64,000 nt of DNA from Heterostelium album PN500. Lineage: Eukaryota > Evosea > Eumycetozoa > Acytosteliales > Acytosteliaceae. The stretch lies in assembly GCF_000004825.1 (NCBI RefSeq), contig NW_008805089.1:62001-126000 (forward strand), given 5' to 3'. Made by a program: the position numbers and the translations under genes. Under the pieces are notes generated by a model, which saw nothing but the letters and a program-made list of their open reading frames with translations, was not told where the DNA came from and made no database searches. Positions 11,505 to 24,800 of the stretch are shown piece after piece (positions within the stretch are counted from its first letter, which is position 1; each line of letters opens with the position of its first letter).

Positions 11505-14497
11505 ATGGCTGATGCCATAACTCAAACAATACAGAATCATTTTGAGTTCTCCAAAGACAGTGGTACAGGTGCAGAGTCTATGGAACAGGTATTCAGTCAA
11601 CTCAACAATACAAACAATCATCATCACCACCAGCATCACCATCATCAACATCATCACCATCAACAGCAGCAGCAGAATGGAATAACCGAGACTAGTGATG
11701 ATAGTTCTTCAACTTGTTCAACTTCATCATATACTTCATCAAATACAGGTGGTGGCGGTGGATACTTGAATGGTACAACTACCTCAGCCAACACACTTAC
11801 TAATATTGTACCGACTGTTATTAATCTACCTAGTCCAACTTCATCTTCACCATTACAATCAAAAGCTAATAATAATCAACAACAAACACAACAGCAGCAG
11901 CAGCAGCAACAACAACCATCTTCAGCAACTGCAGTAGCGGCATCAACTGCAGCCAATACACTTACACTCATTCCAACACCGAAACCATATCCACTGCATG
12001 AAGCTGCATTCAAAGGTGAATACGACAAGATCGTATCACTCTTGCTGTTTACACAGGGTAAGAAAGTGGGTAGTCCGAATCACCAGCACTCCAGTAGTGC
12101 TAATCACAGACAAGACGGTCCAATCGATACGAGTAAGATGGATTTTACAGGTGTAAATAGTTTGGACGACAAAAAGACGACACCGCTGCATCATGCCGCG
12201 TTCAACGGACACAAGCAGTGTGTAAAGCTGTTGTTGGCGTCCAGTGCCTATTCGGATGTGCAGGATATCGATGGATGCACTCCACTGCACAACGCTGCGT
12301 TCAACGGTTACAAGTCGGTGATGGCCATGCTTCTCGACGCAGGTTCCGATCCAAACACTCGCGACATCGATCAGAACACTGCACTCCACAAGACAGCATA
12401 CAGCGGATTCCACAAGTGCGCAGAGCTGCTCATTCAGAGTGGCGCCGACATCGAGGCGCGAGATGCATACGGTATTACACCGCTGCTGAAATCGGCGTCC
12501 AACAAGCACTACAAGTGTTTGTTGCTGTTGATTGAAAAGTCTGCCGATGTCAATGCCAAAGACTACTCGGACTCGACTGCACTGCACCAATCGTGCTACA
12601 AGGGCAGCGACAAGTCGGTGAGTCTGCTCATTCAGAAGGGTGCCTCCGTAAATGTCATCGACAAGGAGGGATACACGCCACTGCACAACGCAGTGTTCAA
12701 CGGCTTTGAAGAGTGCTCCAGAATACTGTTGGACAAGGGAGCGAACATCGATCAGCGAGCAATGGATGGTTGCACCGCACTCATCTACTCGGCATCGAAC
12801 GGATTCGAAAACTGCGTCAGTCTGCTGACTAGACGTGGCTGTAAATTAGATATTAGAGATGAGAAGCGTGGTAGAACTGCATTGCATTTCGCTGCGAGCA
12901 AAGGAAATATAGGTTGTGTCGAGATCCTTCTGAAGGCAGGTGCCGATCCCAACTCCAAGGATATCAATGGAAAGACACCAAAGAATCTGACAAAGATCCC
13001 AGAGATTATTTCCGTGCTCTCTGCCTACGAGGAACAGAAAAAGAAATCGAAATCAAAGTCGAAATCAAAGAGAAATTCGGAAACAGTAGAACAACCCATT
13101 AATAAAGATCAACAAACAACAACAACAACACAACCACAAATCAACAGTATAAATAGTAGTAGTAACAGCAGCAGCAGCAGCAATAATAATAATAATAAAA
13201 CAGCCGAAATTAATATTAATAGTAGTAACAATAGCGTTAGTTCTAGCGTTGTAACTAAACAGAAATGGGATGTAAATATCGATTCAAACTCATCGCCAAC
13301 CTCAGTATCGATGGTAAAGGAAGAGAGCAGCATGCAATCGCCAACCTCATCGACCACTCAATCATCACCACACTCCAATGCTTCGTTGTCACGGGCAGGT
13401 TCAACCGATTCTCTGTCTGGCGAGAAAGAGTCACCAGAGAACACACCGAAACTAGATATATATGGATTTGTAAAGACAACGAGTACCGTGGACGAATCGA
13501 CCATCAGAACTAAAAAGACTGACAAGCAAGAGAAAAAGTGGGCAAAGATGACAAAGAATTGGCCGAAATTTGCCAAGTCTGCCAAGTTGAGAGACCGTCT
13601 ACCCAAGGGTATCCCAAGTTCCGTTCGTAGCTTTGTATGGCAGCGATTGGTGAACATTCAGGAGATCAAGAACAAATCAAAGATTACCTACAGCGAGTTG
13701 CTACAGATGAAGCCACAGCCAGCCATTGCCTCGCAGATTCAACGTGATCTCAACCGTACATTCCCCAAACACAGTTTCTTTGTTGAGAAGGGTGGATTTG
13801 GACAACAGATCCTTTGTAATATATTAACAGCTTTCTCTATATACAACCCAGAGGTTGGTTACTGTCAAGGTATGGGTTTCATCACTTGTCTCCTCATTAT
13901 CTATATGGCAGAGGAAGATGCTTTCTGGGTATTGGTACAACTCGCTGAAAAGTATGGAATGGCCGAAATGTGGAAACCCGATTTCCCTTATCTCCAAACT
14001 TCATTCGGTTTATTAAACACAATGTTAGAACAACAATTCCCACAACTTTTTGCACATATCGTAAGTACACAAAGATAATTATTAATTGCCACATCATCAA
14101 AACAACAAACTAACTGGTTAATTTTAATTTTCAATTTTAATCATTTTTTTTGCAGCAAAAACAAAACGTTTTTACACCTTTGTTTTCATCACAGTGGTTC
14201 ATTTGCTTGTTGATTTACAATTTACCATTCCCAGTAATTGTGAGAATCTGGGATCTTTTCCTCTATGATGGACTCGTTGTTATTTTTGCTTCTGCGTTGG
14301 CACTGTTTAAGATATATGAAGACCAAATTATGAAGTTTGAATTTGAAGAAATATTGAACCTACTAAAGTTTGCAAATGGAGAAGAGAAATCATTGCGTAT
14401 CGATGTCTACCAATTCATGAAACTGGTGGTTCACTACAAACACAAAATCAAACATTTCGTCACAGATGGACAAATTAAAGATCCCAACCTCGTATAA
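11505..14497 (+). CDS. Ankyrin-repeat RabGAP (TBC domain) protein
   Basis: Two exons, 11505-14060 and 14156-14497 (donor GTAAGT, acceptor TTTGCAG, phase 0), give 965 residues. Residues ~1-160 are low-complexity with His, Gln and Thr/Ser runs. About nine ankyrin repeats follow (~165-510), each with a T-P/A-L-H core such as T-P-L-H-H-A-A-F-N-G. A Lys/Ser and Asn/Ser-rich linker leads to a TBC domain (~690-945). Both catalytic fingers are present: the arginine finger in I-Q-R-D-L-N-R-T-F-P (Arg751) and the glutamine finger in G-Y-C-Q-G-M-G-F (Gln788). TBC domains speed GTP hydrolysis by Rab GTPases, so the protein should switch off a Rab on a membrane chosen by the ankyrin array (inference). Codons in the ankyrin section are much richer in G and C than the rest. 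A 5-kb non-coding region lies upstream. Confidence 0.9.
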
Positions 14498-15098
14498 AAT
14501 ATAATCATATAAATGTTTGTTTGTTTTTTTCCACATCATCAACCATGAACGAATACATCATCATCCAAAAACAATAAAATCAAAACACAAAAAAAATCTA
14601 AATTTTTTTTTTTTTCGAATCTTTTAAAAAATCTTTAGTTTTATTGAAAACCATTTTTATAAACACTGATACCATTACACAAAACATGTTTTTGGCATTA
14701 TTGTTTTTTTGTTTTTTTTTTTTTTTTTTATTGATCTTTGATTTAAAATACCCCAATAATGAGGTACCAAAAACATTCTAAGCTTTCAAGATGCAAAATT
14801 TAATGCTTTTCTTTTTTCGAGCTTGTTTTACCCAGTTTTTCAATGATGTCACTGACTAATGAAAATCATAAATATCTTGAAGATCGCTCGGTAAATGGAG
14901 TTTTTGATTTTTTCGAATTTAAAAAGATGGATTGAAATCATGATTTCAATGTTTATCTTAAACATATTTATTTTGAATTAAATAGTTAAATTTTGGACGA
15001 AGTAATTTAGTTTCGTTTAAATAGAAGGCGTTTTACACAAATTAATTTTTATAGTAGAATCTTCTTTACTTTCACATATATATATAAAATCTTTTAAA
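14498..15098. other. Intergenic, no gene seen
   Basis: AT-rich spacer between two plus-strand genes. A poly(A) signal AATAAA lies near 14572. A T run near 14715 and a TATATA tract just before 15099 fit a dictyostelid core promoter for the downstream secreted protein. Confidence 0.5.
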
Positions 15099-16115
15099 AT
15101 GAATATTTCATTCTTATTGATTATCTCTTTGGTTGCCGGTGTTGCTTTATCACAAAAGGCTTACCCAGAGATCCCACAACAATTCACATCAGATGTCTCC
15201 ATTTCAACATCAATGATGCCATTCCCAACCAGCGGTCAAATGTACTACGATTTCAACAACCTTAAGCAAAGAATCGATGCTACCTTCTTGTAAGTAAATA
15301 AATTAGTTGTTTTAATAAAAATATATATTAATAGTTTTGAATAAAATAGTGGACAAACATCAACTACCTTGGACCGTCACGATTTGGGACTTACCTTCAA
15401 CATTAACCCATCTGCTCAACAATGCGAATGCAAGCCATTGACCGAGCCAATGAGCCCAATGACCGTTTATCCAGGTTCAGTTTTCAACGGTGTTTCAACT
15501 GATGAAAACGGTAACCAAGTCGATGGTTGGACTATTGTTGCCACCGCCCAAGTTAACATCACCATCTACACTTTGGATATCGATCCAAATACTTTGGCCG
15601 AGGCTGTCATGACCACCTTCAACCCAGACACCCAAACCACCATGACATTCTCCAATTTCAACCCAGGAAACGTTGACCCCGCAATCTTCGCTGTTCCAAG
15701 CTACTGTTCTTGCCCAACTCCAGCTCCACCAGTTCCCGTCCCAACTACCTCATGCCCAAATAACCCTCCAAGAGGATGTTCATGCGCCCCATCACTCAAA
15801 TTCTGTGATCAGGTGAACTACCCAGTCATGGGAGAAGGTATTGACTTCCAAGGTGTTGACCAAATGGTTGAGACTATGTTCGAAGCTTTCACAATGACCA
15901 CCAACCCACCAACTACATGTGCTGAAAACACCAAGGCTTTCCTCTGTGCCACTATGTTCTCTGCCTGTACCTCCAACTTGATTCCAGTTCTTCCATGTGC
16001 TGATTTGTGTCCAAACTGCTCATGTGGTGGTGACCAACAATCATGCGCTGCCGCTAACGTTGCCAACCAAACCCTCGGTGGTTGCACCAACTATGGTTCA
16101 GTCAACTTCTGCTAA
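15099..16115 (+). CDS. Secreted Cys-rich protein with frizzled-type CRD
   Basis: Exons 15099-15289 and 15350-16115 give 318 residues. The first ~19 residues form a signal peptide (S-F-L-L-I-I-S-L-V-A-G-V-A-L-S). Residues ~20-205 form a beta-rich region with G-Q-M-Y-Y-D-F-N-N-L-K-Q-R and C-E-C, reminiscent of ependymin-related proteins (tentative). A Pro/Thr linker (C-P-T-P-A-P-P-V-P-V) joins it to a C-terminal Cys-rich region with F-C-D-Q-V-N-Y-P, C-A-E-N-T-K-A-F-L-C and P-C-A-D-L-C, the pattern of a frizzled cysteine-rich domain. There is no later membrane span, so it is probably secreted or matrix-bound rather than a receptor. Codon use is strongly biased to C-ending codons (AAC, ACC, TTC), as in highly expressed dictyostelid genes. 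Dictyostelids have soluble frizzled-like proteins; the ligand is unknown. Confidence 0.75.
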
Positions 16116-16609
16116 ACCATTTTTTAAAATAAATTATTAAAATTTTTTGTAAAACTTAAAAAAAAGAGTTTTGTGAATATGCAATATCCAATTCTTTGAT
16201 GCATCATACCATTGAGAATAGTTATTTTTTACTCTATGTGATAAATAATGAATATGAAGGAATCACTATGAATTAGATATATTTATTTGTTCATAATAAA
16301 AAAATCTTCGGATCTTTATCTTGTTAAAACAATATCTATTATTAATATTACTATTGATAAATTTTTTAATTGTTGACGATATCAAGTTGTCCTCTTGATT
16401 TACATATGTAGGTTAGTGAAGATGTTAAGAAAGAGATTGCAAAAGAATGTAATAAATCGGCAAGGGGCGACTATATTTAGAGAGATTTATCTATTTGACA
16501 GATAAAAAGTCATCAAACTTTAATCATTTAAACTGTGAATGTGATTACTTATTAAATTAAATTATCATTTATTATTACACTCTTAAATATATCTAGTTAA
16601 TTGGTTATT
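16116..16609. other. Convergent intergenic spacer, no gene seen
   Basis: AT-rich sequence between the secreted-protein gene (+) and the kelch gene (-). An AATAAA lies near 16128. No repeat or RNA gene was recognised. Confidence 0.5.
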
Positions 16610-18164
16610 TTAAAATGTTTCAAAGAGTGGTTGTCTTTCTTTTTGTTGTTTTCCTATTTTTTAATATTAAAAAAGTTAATAAATTTTAGAATATATTAGA
16701 GTAATAATAATAATTTGAATGATTTACCTTTTAGTTTCTTTAGTGCAGCACCATCTTTACCAGCATTTTCTTTTTCGATTCTCTCTAATCTCTCATCCTC
16801 ATGCTTCTCGGCCATGATGTCGAGAGCGAAACAAAGACCGATGATCATAGAACAAACGATTGTCAGCAAAACGACCAATACAACACCGTCAGACGATGAT
16901 CTCAATACAGAGGTGATAATGTTATACTTGTAAATATCGTTGAAATATGAGGAATCCGATGATTGTCCACCGAATACCATCATTGTATTAAAGAGTGTGC
17001 TTGTGCAAGTGATACCCCAACGAGCACTTGGACCATCACCAGTTGGAGTAATAATCTCCCAGGTGTTATATACTAAAAGCAACGAGCACAATGTTAGTAA
17101 AGTGTAACACTACACTATAATATCGAATGGTCACACTTACATAGATTATATTTCAAAGTTAGACTAGATGCAGATGTATTGCTTGTTCTACCACCAAATA
17201 CCAACATTTCATTGATTGGAGTGACTGATAACAAATGTAAGGATACTAAATTTAGTATTTGAATAATAAAGCATTCGATGAATCAACTTACCAATTGCAG
17301 CATGTCCGGAACGACCTGAAACTGCGATCGATGATGTATTTAGAGTGATGTTTAACCATGTGTTGGACGCCAAATCATAGAAATTGGTGTCGGCTGTGAA
17401 TGTGTTTGTAGCGGTGACACCACCGAAAACGACCATTTGGTTAGCAGTTGTCAAGACTGCAGAGTGGTGCGAAACAGCGTTTGGTGCGCTGAATGGAAGG
17501 ATTCTCCATTCCTCTGTTAAAAAGTTGAAAATAACGATCTCTTGCAAGACCGTACCGTTTACGTTTCTTCCACCCCAATATACAAATTCGTTGGTAAATG
17601 AATACAGTATTCCAGAGTGACCGTATCTTGCAGCGGGCACCAACTTACCGGCACCAATAGTGACCTGACTCCAACTGTCCTTGACCATATCGTATTTGTA
17701 GAGGTCGTTGAAGACGTTTCCCTTGGTGTCTCTACCACCGAAAACGTACATCAAATTGGTTTGTGTAACGATGGTGGAGTGATCGTATCTCGGTGTTGGT
17801 GCGGCACCCTTCGATGTGTTCTTTGAGATCCAACCATCGTTTATCAAATCGTACAGTGCAACGTTGTTGTTTGCAGCTGTTTTATTGGCACCACCAAAGA
17901 TTACCAATGTATTATTGACTGGATTCAATACTGTCGAGTGACCAGAGACTGCTGTTGGTGCTGCATTAGGATTCGACAATAAAATCAATATCCATGAATC
18001 TGTCAAAAAGTTCACTAATCATTATTTAATAATAGATAATTAATTAAAAGAAAAGTAAGTAACTGCTAGAGACATTAGAATCGAATCAATAACATACTAA
18101 AACCCAAACCGCCACCAACTAAAGCTATTATAACAATAACAATGGATAAGTTGCACTTTCTCAT
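16610..18164 (-). CDS. Kelch-repeat type I membrane protein
   Basis: Five exons (18164-18098, 18014-17292, 17224-17141, 17072-16728, 16653-16610) give 420 residues, and every junction is phase 1. The first exon encodes only the signal peptide (V-I-V-I-I-A-L-V-G-G-G-L-G-F). About six kelch blades follow, recognised by V-F-G-G and Y-W-G-G strands, for example T-L-V-I-F-G-G-A, M-Y-V-F-G-G-R-D and M-M-V-F-G-G-Q-S. One membrane span (V-V-L-V-V-L-L-T-I-V-C-S-M-I-I-G-L) comes near residue 370, followed by a charged tail K-H-E-D-E-R-L-E-R-I-E-K. The 15-residue last exon is supported by phase and an AATAG acceptor; without it the frame ends a few residues later inside the intron. Kelch propellers bind proteins or glycans; partners and pathway are unknown. 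The ectodomain is lumenal or extracellular. Confidence 0.8.
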
Positions 18165-18482
18165 TCTTTTATAATTTTTGTTTTGATCTCCGTAGTAAAT
18201 AATTATATAAATAATAATAATATTACACCAGGATCGATATATAAAATAAATGTTTAAATGTGATTAAAAATAAAAATCTGTGTTATTGGAGAGGTTTTTT
18301 TTTTGTTTTGAAAAAAAGACTTTGATTTGAAAAAAAAAAAAAAATATAGAATAAAATTTTTAAAAATTTCCCCTCTGGGTGTATGATCGTGGTGGTTTTG
18401 GGGTTAGAGTTGTTTTTTTTTTAAAGTAAAAAAAAAAAAAAAAGAAATATATTTATGTTATTACAATTTTTAGTTGATTTTA
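18165..18482. other. Intergenic, AT-rich
   Basis: Spacer between two tandem minus-strand genes, with homopolymer runs near 18300-18350 and 18410-18440. A G-rich patch (GTGGTGGTTTTGGGGTT) lies near 18390. It serves as the kelch promoter and the FIG4 3' region. No gene seen. Confidence 0.5.
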
Positions 18483-21400
18483 CTATGTAAATCCATCAGT
18501 TGTAGTGTTATGCATTTTCTTTGTTACATTTACGAATTGTTCTTGCATCAACATGTTTTTAAGTGATCCCACATGATATTCATAGATTGTTTCGTTGTCG
18601 GGTACCACTGGGTAGACCGACTTGTTACCGTGTGATTGCAAATAGGAATGATAGTAGAAACTCTTGAGGTCTTGCTTGGTTTGTTCGGCGCTGTTCTGTT
18701 GTTGTTTGTGTAGTCGGTGTTGTTGTTGAAGTTTCTGTTGGTGCAGTGTGAATGTGTTGGGTGACCATCGCATCGTTGCCTTTGGTGGCGTCGGTTTGAG
18801 AGTGTTGGCAACCGCACCGAAACTAACGAGATAGCTCGACTTTAGATACTCAGAGTAGAACGTATTACTATAGATATCCTGACTGTTGTATTTCGATTGG
18901 TGGATATTGATGTTCTTCTCGAGCGGCTGACAATAGCTGGCAAAAGAATCCTGTTCAATCGGCTTGGTACCCAGCTCAATACCAAACTCCTTGAACGGTT
19001 GATATTCATTCTGTTTCAATTGATCCTCTTGTTTTGTATTCGACGTAACATCGGTATTACCATTACGTGTATTCGGATCTTCACGTTGCTTATTACCTCT
19101 ATTACCCTTTGTAATAGAGAATACCCATCTCTTAATATCATATCGACTGTAATAAATAAAAAGATGATTATTAAATTAGTACCAAACAAATTGTTGGAGA
19201 AATAATAATAATAAATAGATTACTACTTACTTTTCATCATTATCTTTGTTTTGATTGTTTGAAGTTGATTCACCATTTTGATTCTTTTTCTTTTTGACGA
19301 GGTTTGGTGACTCCAAGTAGTTGGCAAGTGGTGATATTTGATTTCTAAATCTAATGGGATCGTTGAATCGGTATTCAAAGTGATTGTCTATCCAACTGTA
19401 GGTATCAGCTTTGTAAAAGTTGTCTTCGAATTCGACGGCACGTTGTTTCATGAGTTGTATGACAGAGTGTTTCTCTGCGTAGTTGGCGACGAGCGATGTC
19501 TTTTTAAAGTCTTTGAGTGGTTCGTCCCACCAGTTTGTGTAGGCCAGCAGATGATGTTGTTTTCTCTCGGTCTTGTTGTGTAGATAGTGATCGGTTTCCA
19601 AGTTCCACAGTGGTATGTTCTCTGCCATCCTCGACGGCACAAAGTAGCCGAGGAACAGGTTGATCGAGTGTTGCTTGTCGACGTCGATGAACGAGTTGGA
19701 GATGTACCGCTTGATGGTGGTCATCAAATCACGTGACTGACTGGACAGCGAGTTCTTGGTGTACGTCTTGATGGTGTTGGCCAGTTCCGATCCACCGTAT
19801 TGCAGAGCAATCTGATTGCCACACGCTTCATACATCTCGATGAGAACCTCGACGACGCCCGTGTTGAAATCGATCGACGGCTCCTCGATGTAGCCCATCA
19901 CGTAGAGTTGATGAGCAAGTGCACACTTTCCTATGCAAAACTGTGCAGTGTTGGTACGATCGAGTGAGTCGATACAATTGGTACGAGCAATGCCGACCTG
20001 CTCCGTTCCGCTGTCGCCGTAGCGGAAGAGTGTGGCGCCACGACACTGCTCACTCAGCTCAGTGGCATACAGCTTCTTGGAGCTGTGGAAAATACCGGTT
20101 TTCTGAATGGTTTGCTGTGCGAATGAATCGAGCCAACCCATGTGATCTTCATCCTTGGCTTTGGCAGCCTTGTGGAAATCCCAGGCACGGTAGAGTAGCT
20201 GGTGTTCCGGCGGTAGCATTTCATTGAGTTGTTCGACACACTTGGTGAATTCATTCAGCAGGATCGACTCTCTCGGTTTCTTCTCGTTCGACTTTACGAG
20301 ATTCAGAATGACAACGGGTGAGCCGTAGCGACGGAATAGATGTTGAAAGTGGAGAATGGTAGAAGCAAAGAATGGCTCCATTCTCTGCATTTGAATCGGT
20401 GGTTTCGGTGTGATGATGTTGTTGTCTTGCTCCCAGTAGAGCGGAATCGATCCACGCACCTGGACATAGCTAGTGAATTGCGCCTGTCTTGTGTTTCCAC
20501 TCAGTGGTTCCTGTACGATCTGCTCGGTTTCGACGTCGTTTGCAACGTGACCGTTCTCGTTGATTCCACGCTTGAGGAAACGTGCGCCAGCATAATGACG
20601 ACTGCGTCTAGCGATCAGTATGAAATCGACTGCCTTTCCAAAGATATCGATCTTCTCTTGCAAGAAGAATCCGTGAATGATTGGCAGTGTCCAATGAGGT
20701 GTCTGCGACTGCTGCACGAGTCGCTCCAACAGGAAGTGATTCCACGCAAATTGCTCGTTGAAGTGAATCTGCGAGGTTTTCGGTGCTGGATGATGGAAGT
20801 AACGAGTCATGTTGAATTGGAGAGTACGTGTGAGGTCGTAGGTGTAGCTGAAGAAGAAATCCTTCGTCAAATCAAGCCCGAGAAACAAACCTTTGTAGCG
20901 AGTTTCATCGACAAAGTCCGGTGAGTTGGTTCTCGGTACGGAGGTGGGAACGTAGACATAAGTGGTATCGTCTATTCCATAGATCAAGTGCGTACCGATG
21001 ACACCTACCTTTCTTCGCTTTGTTATCAAAATGATGTAGTAACCATGAAGAAATCGAATGAATCCTAGAATACCGTAGGCAGAGCAAACACGACTGAGAC
21101 CTTCTCTGTTTGCATTCTCAATCATTGTCAACAGCTCCTGTAGTTGTTGTTTATTGTATTCAGTTGGATCTTCACTGATAACTACATCTTCCTCAGTGGT
21201 TCTATCAATCTTTAATAATCTGAATCTACTTTTCGTTCTATTTGAGCCTACTAAATAGAATCTCTATATTTTTATTTGTTAATGTTTAATCTTGTTGTGA
21301 CTTTTCAGTGATAATAATATTGAAAACAAACTTACAGATCTTGTTTCATATAGTACAAATTTTTGCATTGAAAAAGATGTAATAGGCATTACATAGTTTG

Positions 21401-21599
21401 ACTCTACATTCTTTATATTATTATTTACAGTTTGATTATCATTTTTATTAAGATTACTCCAAAATGATTGTTTAAAATTTGTTCTATCTGTTGTTGTTGA
21501 TGATGATGACGGTGATGATGATGATGTTGTTGTTGTTGTTGTATTATTTACACTACTATTACCATTATTATTGGTAAATGTATTGTTATTTTTATCCAT
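18483..21599 (-). CDS. FIG4: FIG4-type Sac phosphoinositide phosphatase
   Basis: Three exons (21599-21336, 21263-19231, 19146-18483) give 986 residues. After an Asn/Thr/Ser-rich N-terminus comes the Sac N-domain, with F-V-L-Y-E-T-R-S-R-F-Y-L-V-G-S-N spanning the first junction, then V-G-V-I-G-T-H-L-I-Y. The FIG4-diagnostic blocks follow: A-G-A-R-F-L-K-R-G-I-N, then V-E-T-E-Q-I-V and Y-V-Q-V-R-G-S-I-P-L-Y-W. The catalytic CX5R is R-T-N-C-I-D-S-L-D-R-T-N, with Cys near residue 516. A Gln-rich tail ends the protein. FIG4 removes the 5-phosphate of PI(3,5)P2 and scaffolds the PIKfyve-Vac14 complex on endosomes and lysosomes (established for the family). The gene lies between the kelch gene and the second RabGAP, all on the minus strand with separate promoters. 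Confidence 0.93.
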
Positions 21600-21826
21600 A
21601 TATATAATATAGATACTAGTATTAATATTTTTATTTAAATGAATTAGTATTAATCAAAAAAAAAAAGATCATTTTTTAGTTTGCAGATTTTTAATGTGTG
21701 ATTAGTTAATTTATTTAAAAATAAAAATAAAGAAATCTCTTTTGAAACTTTTTTTGAATCAAAAGTTTTGTCTTACAATTATATAATATTATTTTATATA
21801 TTTTATTAAATTATTATTAACATTCA

Positions 21827-24800
21827 TTATGTCCATTGAATTGAATTCTTTGGATTATTATTCCAGAGTTCTTGAGTGACTTTTGATCTTAAGACTCGCA
21901 TTTGGTCTGCCAAGAAATTGTTACATTCCTCGGATTTGTGTAATTTCTTTTTGAGTTCTTCGTTCTCTTGTAGCAGCATCTGATAGTTGGTGTCTGACAT
22001 TCGTTTCTGTTCGATGAGGTGTGACTCTCGATCGGATAGCTCCTGTAGATGCTTGACGAGCTCAATCTTTTCCTCTTCATTCTTTTTGTGTGTTTCGTGG
22101 AGTTCGCGTTTGATAATCGCTAGATCCTCTTCGAGAATGTTGATGTACTCTTTCAGTTTGTACTTTTTTACGACCCAGTTTGGATCTTTCATCTTCTCCT
22201 TTGGCTGCTGGTCGGGATTGAACTCGGTAGGGATGCTCGGCTTGGTGTTGAGTGCCTCGAACTGCGACTTGAAGTTTGCCAATTGGTGAGGACTCACCGT
22301 GATTCTACTGGCGATGTCCATCAGCGTAGAGACATCGATATTCGCTTTGGCATTGCATCTAAAGTATTCCATAGCCTGAGAGCTGTCAGTGCATTTCAAG
22401 AGATCGTCTTCTATGATCTGGAAGATCGCCAATCCTACCGAGAAGAATGCTTCAACGCCTTGCAACAGTATGACATCCAATATTCTAACGGAGCATTCCT
22501 CCGATAGATGATATGAAAACGCTGTCATAAACCATGGTGATGCGAATATAGTATAATCTAAATCGATCTGTTCCAAATGTTTATGTAACTTTGGGAATAA
22601 ATCTTGTACAAATTTACTAAGTTGGAATAATCTTAATTTTAATCCCATCATACCTATATAATTTTTTTGTTAATAAAATTGTGTTAAATGAATATTCATT
22701 GTTTTTAGAAATATTTGTTGTTAACTTACCAACAGTATAAAAATCTCTCATTACACCTTCTAATAATCTTAATAGAATATGGAATGTTTCTTCTTCAGGT
22801 ACTCTTGTGATTAGTATACTACCTACAAAAGAGATACCTTGACAGTAACCCATTTCAGAATCGTAGAGTGATATTGCTTTTAATACACGACTGAGTGATA
22901 GTGCGTAGCTATCACGTATATTATCTGGGATGTCTGTAAATGAACGTTGAATATCGACATCGATTTGCTCTTCATGTTCAGAGTGGTGCTTGAGAATACT
23001 TTGATAGAAACATTTATGATTTTTACAGGTTGTTGAATTGTTGAGAGGTGAATGATTTGTTGTTGTTGTTGTTGTTAGTTGTTCAAAGACTACATTGTTA
23101 TTTGATTGTTGTGGTGAGGTGACTGCTGGTGGTATAATAGAGGAAGATGATTGTGATCTGATGAGAGGTGTTGAGATTGGTGTTTGGTTGGATGGTGTTG
23201 AAAGTGGTGTCAATTGAGGTTGGAATCGTTCCAACTTGTACTGAAGCGATAGTTCTATACAGGTTGGAATTCTTGCGGTCTGTTGTATCATATTGGAGAG
23301 ATGGAACCAAATGGTCTGACGGAATCGATCGGGTATACCTTGATAGATGTATTTAGTGAGAGTCGATCGATAGTGTGGCTCTGACCACTCCTCCCAGTTG
23401 GAGGCAATCATGAGCCAAGTGGCATCGGTCGCTATCGATAGAGCAGTGTGTGATCCTAAAGCATTATTGATGTGATTTGGATTAAGAGGAGAGTTAATCA
23501 TTGATGTATGAATCATGACAGCAGAGCTACTGTATGTGTGATTAAGATGGTTGTATTCAATCTTCTTGAAACTGTTACTACTACCCAGACTGATGCTACC
23601 GCCAACCATACCGCTGCTAGAGTAGAACGAAGAGGAGTTGGAGCGATTCCTTAGAATCGATGTTTTGAGTGGTGACGGTGGGATCACTGGTGATACCACC
23701 GGTGAGAATGCATAGTTTGGTGTTACCGATGGACTAACCGTTTTCAAAGAGTCGAGACTTGCTGACATTCTTCGAGGTTGCAAGAGTTGTTGTTGTTGTT
23801 GATAGGACATTGAGGTGATAGGTACAAGATTGGGTGTGGTGTTGGTAGAGAGTGCTTGTGGTGGTGTAACTGAGGCAGAGGAGAGTGGAAGAGGTGGTGA
23901 TGTCTTCCTCTCTATGCTCATAGGTGGTGGTTTTGGTTTTCTAGAGAGGAAAGAAAAGAATCGTTTTTTGGTGGTTACATTGTTTTGTTGTTGAAGCAGT
24001 TGTTCTGCAGCATTGATCTGTGGTGGTGGTGGTTGTTGTTGTTGTTGATTGTTACGATTCGATTGGTCAGTGAGCAGTGGAGTAGAGCTGGTAGAAGATG
24101 GTTGCGATGTTGTGTTGTTGAGAGTTGTCTCATCAACAAGTAGAGAGGTAGATGAGTCATGTGGAACTGCCTCTTCCGAAGACGATGGTAGAGGATGGTA
24201 TGTGTAGGAGGATGATGATGATGGTGGTGGTGACAATATAGCAGTGGTAGGAGGAGTTTCGCAACCCAACGAAGCTTGATGCAACGAATCAGTTGAGATT
24301 GATGCAGTAATAGACGAAGACAATGGTGATTCAATGTCATCCCTCGATGAACTATTGTTAAAGGTAGATGAAAGATCATCGTTATAGGGTGAGGATGATG
24401 TAGAATTGAGTATACCAACACCATTGGTATTATTGGAGTTATTGTTGGTGGTAGTTTGGTTTGAGTTATTGGTGGTAGCAGCAGCAGTGGTAATAGTTAT
24501 ATTGGTGGCAGCAGCAGTAGGCGCAGAAGTAGTAGTAGAATTTGATTCATTCAATTGTTGTTGTAGTAGATTTAGTTTGTTTTTATCTTTTTTACCTTTG
24601 TTTTTTCTTGGAGATATCAAAGAGAGTGGACTATATTTGCTGGAAGATGTCATCTCACCGCTCGACTGTGACAAGTTGGTAGGAGTTCCTTCCATTTTCG
24701 CCTTTGATTTTTTCGGTGTGGACGGTGATGATCTTGGTGTTCTTTGTAGAGGTGAGCGTGACTTTGACTCCAAGGGAGAATCGCCACCGCTATTACTGTT

